DNA of 64,000 bases, from the NCBI GenBank assembly GCA_017437965.1, contig JAFRWN010000140.1, positions 1 through 64,000 of the forward strand, written 5' to 3'. Shown piece by piece: positions 33,301-40,800 of this stretch (positions are counted from its first letter, which is position 1; each line of letters opens with the position of its first letter). The notes under the pieces are model-generated. The model was not told where the DNA came from, did no database searches, and saw only the letters and a list, made by a program, of their open reading frames with translations. The stretch comes from Lachnospiraceae bacterium. GTDB taxonomy: Bacteria > Bacillota > Clostridia > Lachnospirales > Lachnospiraceae. The position numbers and the translations under genes are program-made.

Positions 33301-34608
33301 CTTGGCATCTACTGTTGCATAGTCCATCAGAATGCCGATATTGTCATTCTTGAACTGTAGCTGCTCGTCATAGGACTTGCCATCCTTTTCCATTTCTTTA
33401 AGCTTGGAGGCAAAGGTTTCATATGCCTCCAATTCCTTTTTGTAGGGCTTTCTGAGCTCATCCATCTCTTCTATGGTCAAATGGACATCAACAGAATAAG
33501 GTTCAAGCTCCTTCCGTACCTCTGCAAGCCTTTGGTTCCTTTCTGTATATGTATCTGTTTCTTTCTTGATGGTATAATCAAGCATGCCCTTTGTTTTTTC
33601 AAGATACGTAACATTGGAATTTATGAGGCCTAAGATATTGATGGCTTCAAGAGGCCACCCGTTCTCAATAGCCTTTGCCTGACCTTCCATAAAGGCTATC
33701 TCTTTTTCAATACTCCTGTTTTCATTCGGAGATACTCCTACCAGGTGATCGAGAGAATTGTTAAGAAATGTATCACCGTAAACGTGTGGATTGTCAATTT
33801 CAACCTGTCTGAGAGTCTTGAAATCCTTTACGAATTTTTCAAGATGAGCCTTGTAGCGTTCCTTGAAATCTGCTTCTGCCTCCGCGCCGGCGTGTTCATC
33901 CTCAAGTTTCTGCTTTTCATACTCAAGAGACACAAGGGTATTATAGTCACCGATCATTTCCATGTAAGGAAGAAATACCTGTCCGAGTCCTTCCTTCATC
34001 TTATCAAAATCAAATTCGGTTCTTTCCTTTTTGACTTTATTAACCGGAATGTTTTTCTCGATTGCTTCTTCGTTTATTTCTGCATCGGTCTTTAATATTT
34101 TCTTTGTCTTGATTTTCGGACCGTAGGTTATAAGGAATCTCATTCCGTAAACGACGGAAGAATCATTTATAGCCCTGGTAATGTCACCGCTTTCAAGATC
34201 CGAATTTGACTTGAGTGCTTTGAAATATTCTTTGAATTCAAGTCCGGTTCCTTCCAGGTTGTCAATAAATTCTCCCATTTTTTTATCAACTTTACGGGAA
34301 TACTTGAGCATTTCATATTCGGCATCAAGATCTTCGCAAACGTTGTCCATAATAGACATATTTTTGGCAGTATAAAGGCCTTTCACAGGCGGTTTATCAG
34401 GCTGTGGCCTGGCTTTTCCTACATATGTGCTATTATAAAAATCAAACATTTCATCCTGAAGGTCGGGATCAATGACTTCCATTGCTTGCGTGAGATCAAA
34501 CATTACCCTCTCAGCCACATAAGGGCCGTTATAGGGTGCATATTTTCCGTCAAGATAAGTTGTCAGTATGTTTGTTTTTTCTTTGTCTTTTTTTGCTCCG
34601 CTCGGCAT
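30388..34608 (-). CDS. Giant charged coiled-coil protein of unknown function (1406 aa)
   Basis: No signal peptide or membrane helix; rich in Lys, Glu and Asp with long helical stretches, and few Cys. No catalytic motif recognised. The start at 34608 (MPSGAKKDKEK) is supported by GGAGGTAGAAAA; the frame extends to 34671 without a ribosome site. Its promoter is GGTGC-type copy 2, divergent to the 2929-aa gene. Some stretches resemble the other giants in composition only (KxxExxxK repeats). Possible roles such as scaffold, effector or toxin carrier are guesses. Followed by a lipoprotein gene. Confidence 0.75.
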   Translation of the reverse strand: MPSGAKKDKEKTNILTTYLDGKYAPYNGPYVAERVMFDLTQAMEVIDPDLQDEMFDFYNSTYVGKARPQPDKPPVKGLYTAKNMSIMDNVCEDLDAEYEMLKYSRKVDKKMGEFIDNLEGTGLEFKEYFKALKSNSDLESGDITRAINDSSVVYGMRFLITYGPKIKTKKILKTDAEINEEAIEKNIPVNKVKKERTEFDFDKMKEGLGQVFLPYMEMIGDYNTLVSLEYEKQKLEDEHAGAEAEADFKERYKAHLEKFVKDFKTLRQVEIDNPHVYGDTFLNNSLDHLVGVSPNENRSIEKEIAFMEGQAKAIENGWPLEAINILGLINSNVTYLEKTKGMLDYTIKKETDTYTERNQRLAEVRKELEPYSVDVHLTIEEMDELRKPYKKELEAYETFASKLKEMEKDGKSYDEQLQFKNDNIGILMDYATVDAKLREETGIDGLNRYYELKKEEKTLTKQISDSLNRIQTCQQRLPLIEQGVEEARQLKEESFNKKINNINDSRDILYKLENYNAKYQNVYGDAGPLGEAYFDSFPKMIAGIKERFEKGRVSELGAEAASFHMNKIYGSTPALDKKWEKGKFKKEQSEKLIPYDAKGLPFNEMEITALGVGGSLEASDPGVAKAFSESRFSNEQNGVSLKEGLMNSMNFWTLDANDTTEGPRDDFGKYADIVEAGRQYAKKAMEKYVEGDKRPLAMCIYNGCFSIQKNLKSTASLGDYSSSYTVLLDSYKDMMKRDPDLLNEVKLYNAKLPENERLDFERLDRMQDFSRTVLQGRNAREELEKGNDLTPLKKLLLTKKAIKGEVFNALVYTDMLLVESDASIYLSTPEGKKKLDNFVNNMIDKYDVKPGEMTGTDHKDSAIFRAEINRFNNEIKNEKLLKRLDEDPNLTPEQMKDIAVQFVKNNHYIENWNRDIEKGRIDAFNNYEPRHMKHDFIMQKRVKFDEAVKQYVDQMNIGELDGKALAEKLKDLSENGKMYKRSSQIEASVGREIEKRPETQKAFNERTTNLDNAYDNLKRRNMITGKKDYDDCLTRFEALIKDIKRADQQYAETGIYPKEEFLDREQQLMDDMQKYINRKQKEFDAASKLAEETVKTKMHILTAEERKTATKEAKEANDAEYDRLFKKYYDKEISKAADKRHGAMVFAHAELSRRRMLDYCRPEASAQALQLANEYTTTQPDFTVDAPAKKVNVQVGPAVNPVKKSKKPEKVLDVLEELIKHESKLRNKCVEKDKENVDIEDKKYSKTILDSAYRSLYLEVLKDDYLKKPHVPEEVEKKNLETLRKNIIEGFKNPDNLKAFNTMRKSAFGEDFGARILNSKEELSHENILKLRDQALDSEYIKAYNDYKEARKINVDKTKAKNACEQIAFIGKALGSNVLDEKTKKLDLSNNPIKLKTDISIKPKTK

Positions 34609-34647
34609 TTTTCTACCTCCTGTGCGAATTTTAATTATCCTGACGTA

Positions 34648-34680
34648 ATGATAGCACTCTCTGTGCACCAAAAATGCACC
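34648..34680 (-). promoter_or_regulatory. GGTGC direct-repeat promoter, copy 2
   Basis: In the gene direction: GGTGCATTTTTGGTGCAC (34663-34680), 9 nt, TATCAT (34648-34653). It serves the 1406-aa gene. Confidence 0.7.
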
Positions 34681-34725
34681 AAAAAACTGCTTATATTTAA
34701 AAAGTTGTTAAAAAAATATTTTTAT

Positions 34726-34758
34726 GGTGCACATTTGGTGCGCTGGGTATTGTAAAAT
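34726..34758 (+). promoter_or_regulatory. GGTGC direct-repeat promoter, copy 3
   Basis: GGTGCACATTTGGTGCGC (34726-34743), 9 nt, TAAAAT (34753-34758). It serves the 2929-aa gene, divergent to copy 2. Confidence 0.7.
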
Positions 34759-34820
34759 GTGCTCATAAGCTTGAAATCCCTGATCAAAAAGTGATGCTAT
34801 AGAAAACGGAGGTGGCTGTC

Positions 34821-37800
34821 ATGCCTAAGGATAACGGAGTAAAATTAGACGAGTTTGAAGCAAAGGTCTATGAACATTTAATGCAATTTAAGGATGATGC
34901 AGGTGAGTTTGCCAAGGCTTTAGTGAGCGTGCAGAAGGATATTGTCGAGGGAAATCTTCTGGTCAGAAAGGACCTGGTGGGTCTGATCATTAAATCTCTT
35001 CCGAAGCAGCAGAAAAAGGAGCTTCTGGAGGAGGTCTATAAACTGCGTCTTGAGAGGATGACAGAGCTTGGTTATAAGGCTATGTACGACCAGAAAGTCA
35101 AAGATATGAATTGTGAACCTATCGGTGATTATGGTCCCATTCATTTTGATGTTGCGGCAACGATAGTAAAGAAAGAACTGGCACCGAAGGAAATACCGTT
35201 TATTGATGCGGTTGGAGAATATCTGAACTGGGACAAAAAGGAGTTCAATAACAGGGCAGAAAACTGGCTTGAAAACGATGCTAAGCTGGGAAATTACAGC
35301 TGGGAAGACAGAAATGAAATGCTGCAGAAAGCAGTGGGTCTTAATGTGGCTCTGAAAAGTGAAGGTGACGTTCTTGAAAATCTGGAAACCAATTATGCAA
35401 TCAAATCTCAAGTCAGTTTTTATACTCACGGCTCCAGGGAAGAATACTGTGAAGAATACTTAAAGAATACTGCGGAAAAAAACCAGGCTTTTGTTGATGA
35501 AATCAAGGGTTATGGCAAAGAAGCCGCTGAGCTTCTTTCCGAACTTGAGCCTTATAAAGATAAGCTTCCAAAGACCTTTATTGACAGACTTTCAACGGCT
35601 GCGGATTTTGCCGAAAAAGACAATCTGCGGGTTATGAATTTGTTGACTGCTGTTAATTCGCGGGATAAAGACGGAAAAGAGATATCCACTTATATTGCGG
35701 AATTAAGCGGTGATAATACAAAACTTGACAGCATTCTGGAGAAGATAGGTGAGTATTCCGAAAAGGTAAGTAATGCACTCTATAAGAATGTCCAAAAGGG
35801 AAATATATTCCACAATTACCATGAACTTAAAGGCAATGTAAACGGCAATAAGCATTATAAAGAGTATCTGGATAGAGAGAAAGTGGATCGTAGTAAGTTT
35901 CCCCGCAAGAAAGCAGATTTCGAAAAGGATAATGAAATAAACCAGAGGGAATACGAGAATTTAGTAAAAATAAGAACCGAAAAGGAAAAGGAGCGTGCGG
36001 AGCATATTGCCGAAAGCGAAAAGCTGCTTGAAAAGGAAAAAAGATCACGCCTGATTTCCGACATTGTACTTGGTGATGAACCCGAGGAAGAAATCATAAA
36101 TGAAGCTCCTGAAGAGGTGGTATTAAACACCACAGAGCAAAGCCTTGTTGCAACAGGTAAGGAAGTTGATAACAGTGCAAAAATAATAGTAGAAAAGGTT
36201 GAGGCAGAGGAACAGCTTGTACCTGAGGATATCCGTATGTACATGAACTCCCTTGAGGTTGCCGAAGAAAATACGGGATTTCAGGATTTTTCTACATTGA
36301 TGTTTTATGCATTTAAAGCGGCATCACAGTTTTCCGATATTCCCGAAATCAAGAAATTTCGTAAGGAAACTCAAGCGCTTGCGACTAAAATGAACCAGGA
36401 CGCGCAGGAAGCCAGCAATAGTTCCAATTATACGGAAAAAGAACAAAAGGAACGTCTTGATGAACTGAAAAAAAACTACAAAAATGACTGTGATAATTGG
36501 ATGACCGGTCTTCGCGGCCTTATGGAAAAATATAATGATATCGGTTTTGCCAAGAAAATTTTTACGGACACTTTTGAAGAAGTAGACGAAAGAGTTCCTC
36601 TTGACAAGAAAAACGGCATGCGTGGGGCAAAAGTGGATATAAAAGTAGCCGGTGGTCCGTTTAGAAATGAAAGATATGGTTTTGCATCCGATGTCTATAA
36701 GTGCGTCCTTGAGGCTGAACAAAAATCGGACAACCTGTTTATGCAGCCCATTTTTGGTGTAAGGGATAAAGAACGGACAATAATGACTGTTCTTTCGAAG
36801 ATGGAGGATGTACTTCGTGAAGAGGTGCCTGCACTGGCTGAGGTTACTGATTTCCCGGAACCGGACTTTAAGTATATTGAATCAGACGGCATCCGGAATT
36901 ATCTGGCAACCGTAGATCTGTATTTGACTAAACATATAACAAAAAAGGAAGATGCAGACGGACTTGAGGTTGCTGCAGCATATTTTGACCGTTGGGCGAA
37001 GAGAATTGAAGATTATAGTCTTATAGATAACAGTATTAAAAACATGATATCATTTATCCGAAGAAATGATATTTCACTTGACCAGAAGAAATATGTTGCA
37101 AATGCTGTGGCTTTTGATCTTATGTCCGAGGGCGTTGAGATTAATGATGATGTCCGTGAGATACGGAGTGCCACGGAGTTGGAAATCTGGTGCAAGAACC
37201 TTGCTCCTTCAATTGAAAAGGGTATTCGTACGCTGAAAACCGAACCCGATTATGTACTTGATTTTTTGGGTAGTTTCAACGGTAAATTGAAGAATTACAA
37301 GCCGGGATGGGAAAAGAATAAACAGAAAATAGCAGTAAGAGGATATCAGTATGGAGATTATTATGATGACAAAGAAAAAAGAAAGGAGCTTGAAAACGAG
37401 CATAAACCTACGTTTATGCATAAAAAAATAAAACCTCACAGTTATATTCCCGGAAAATTAGAAGACGAGATCGGTCTCGCCTGTGAAAAGGCAGGATTTC
37501 CGGACTTGCTGCGGAAATGGGATATCGGGAAAAAAATCTTTATCTATGCACTGGCTACGGAAGGAAAGTCAATTAATGAACTCAGGCCTATGAATGATAA
37601 AGAGAAGGAGGAAATCTCACGTCGTTTTGCTGAAGACATGAAAAAACATCCTTTCAGCGGAGTAGGAATTGTTGAGCTGCCTAAAAAAGAACTGGAGAAA
37701 AACCTCTTTTGGCATGGGCAGATGTATGCGAATTTCTATAAGAAGATCAGAGAATCGAAGATCAGATTATTTGATGCAGGAGTTGCCCATGAAACAGAAG

Positions 37801-40800
37801 ATGTAATCGATCTTCAGGATACCGAGCTTCAGGCTGTAGTCTCATTGATGAACGAAATGTCAGACGAACGTAATGTTGCTATGCATAGTGAGGAAGCAAG
37901 CAAACCATCTTATTACAATGTCCATGGCGTAGACAGAACAGAGTTCTTTAAGAAGGGCTTTGATTCTGTATTGGGCGAAGGTGCCTATGAAAAAACCAAA
38001 CTGTTTTCAGATTCACTTGCGTCAATCACTAAACCTTACATGTCGGGTATTTCGGATCCGAAAAATTCCACGCTTAAAAAGGTTGTTTATTTAATGCTCA
38101 TAAGATATGAGATAGAGCCTAAGCTCGCCGGAATGGATCTGAATACCGATGATGAAGCAAAGATAAAGATGATCAATGAAATCGGAACGAATCTTAAGAA
38201 GGCTGAAGAGTTCATTGAAGGGGAAGATTTTGAAAAAATAGAAAAGGACTTCGGCGCTGCCTATAAAGTAGAGGAGCAGGATCTTGCTGCGTTTTTAAAG
38301 AAGCCGAGAAGATTGGACGAAAGCTTTATTGCAGGTGCTGATTCCGGGCTTGAACCGGACTGTCAGCTTCAGGAAATCTTAGGCTTTATGTCACGTAATA
38401 TTCCGGGCGTTCCTTCTGTTGTCAGCCTCTATGCCAAAACAGCTCAGGGAAAGAGGAATCCCAGAATTGTTAATGCTGTAAAGGAAGGACATCCCGAGAA
38501 TGTCGGAAAGGAAACGAAAGAAGAAAGAGCAAAGAGAAACGAAACGGATAAAATTGCCAGAGAAGAGGCTGAAAAAGTAACAAAAGCCCTGAATGACAAA
38601 AAGGCTGAACAGGCTAAAAAAGCAGCGGAAGCAAATGATCCTGTCGCCGTTAAAAAGCATCAGATAGAGGACTGCCGCGAGCTTATAAAGAATGGTCTTG
38701 CCCAAAAACAGAAAGATACAATCCTTCTGCAAAACAGTCTGAAACTGGCAGATCTCGAAAAAGAACTTGCTTATCTTGAAAATAAAAAAATATTTCTGAA
38801 AGATAAAAAACGTAATAAATGGATATATGAGAAGGCAAAGGCAGACTGGAAAAACATCAGGGCATATAAAGAAAGCTATGAAACCTACAAATCTGCGCTT
38901 AAAGATGATGAATACACGAAAAAACTAGCTGAGCTTTCTGAAAAAGAGCGTGATGCCAAATCAAGGATGCTGGGTACATATAATTTTGCAAGGCTCAGAG
39001 ACGAAATCTATAGTAAATGCCGCAGAGAAGCGCTCATTGCCAAGAATATCAATCCGGATGGCAAAAAGGCCAAAGATAAGAATGCTGTCACCATTGATGA
39101 GATTTTTGCTAAAAAACAGGAACTCTATAAGGGTGAGGACTATGATTTTGTCGAAAAACCTGATCTGCAGATTTCGATGAACGTAAAGAAATTAGCTGAA
39201 TCCAAAGAGCTTATGCAGAAACTTGCAGATAACCATAACCTGAATGGAGAGCAGGCTTTTGCATCTATTGCTGAAAATGCAGCTAAGAACCGTCTTAGGA
39301 TTAAAAAACTCATAGTAGATTCGAAATTAAAAGACAAAGGATCTTTTGTGCCTGGTGATAAGTTAATACATCCCGATCCGGAGTATACTGACAGAAAGAA
39401 TGAGCTGTTCGATGATATTTTCGGAGAATTTAAGATTCATCAGGAATTGATTATTGATTGCTCGAGAGATGAGCTTGAATTTGCAAAAAGCATAGAAATC
39501 ACACATCTGGGATCGGGAAAAAGCGGAACGATTTTTGATTTCTGGGAGGAAATGGGTCTGAAGAACCCCGGTGAAATGAGAGTGGAGTGCAAAGCATGTA
39601 TGCTTCATATGCTTACAGAACCCAAATACTGGAAGTTTTCAACCAAGCTGGTCAAAATAGGGGTTATAGAAAAAGAGGACAAAGATGAATATGACATAGA
39701 TATTCATTGGGGTAATGAGGAAAAAGAGATTGCGACATTTATTACGCCTGAATATTTACGGAACACGCAAAAAGATCATTATCAGTATATTATAGAAAAG
39801 AATGAGCTTTTGGATGAAGCAGCACAAATGAACGGAATTATTCCCGAAAAGGATGTGGATGCATATTTAAAAGCTGTGTACAAAGACAAGGCGCCACAAC
39901 ATGATGTAACAGATCTTAACAATCTGTATTGGGCCTGGACGATTTATCATGAGAATGATAAAAACTATGATAATAAGGATAAAGCAACTCTGGTAAATGA
40001 ATTCAGGGATGATATCATTACGAGACCTTTTGACAAGAATCAGGACTGGTATGCCGACCTGATAGGAAAAGCATGCCGGAAAGTAAGCAAAGAGTGGATT
40101 ACAATACGCAATGGTTATGATAGAAAGTCTCTTAGTGAGGTAGAAGGTATACTCACCAATAAAAATGGATATCAAAGACATATGCTTAAATGGTTTGGAA
40201 AAATGCTTCCGTATGATCCAAACAGCAAAGAGTATGAGTCTTTTCAGAAAAAAGTTCAGAAGTCATTTGGGGATGAAAAATTACCCAGGTATCTGGAACA
40301 GTTCGAGTTCCTTCAGGATTGTTACAAGGCAGTTTGTAATCCGGACCTTTCGCTGCAAAAGAGGGTGGCATATCTCGCGGTTGCAGAGGATTTTGTGATG
40401 TTCGGAAACAAACTAGAATATTCTGTTTGTGAATGGAACACGGATAAGAAGCGCGATTTAAATGCAATCCGCAGTGAGCTGGAAAAGGGTGATTTTTCCG
40501 AGATTTCAGATAAGGATTGTCAGGATATTCTTGAAACAAGCTTTGTTCTGCAAGACAAAATATTCAAAAAAATAATAGAAAAAGTACCGTCTGTCAGAAA
40601 AATTTTGAATGAAGCTGAAATCGAGGAGCATAAAGACGGTCCGGAGGAAGAGCCTAAAAACATAATAAATGATGAGCCTCAGTATGTAATAAATGAGGAG
40701 CCGAAGAAGCCCGTTGAGATAAACGAGAATATGAAAGTGGATGATTATATTTCCGCTGCACATGAGCAGGGCTTTGATAAGGATGCAGATAAGTTTTTAA

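Noticed and set aside
34726-34758. Sigma-54 promoter for the GGTGC element
   Set aside because: The required GG-N10-GC geometry is not met, and a sigma-70-like -10 lies at a fixed distance in all four copies.
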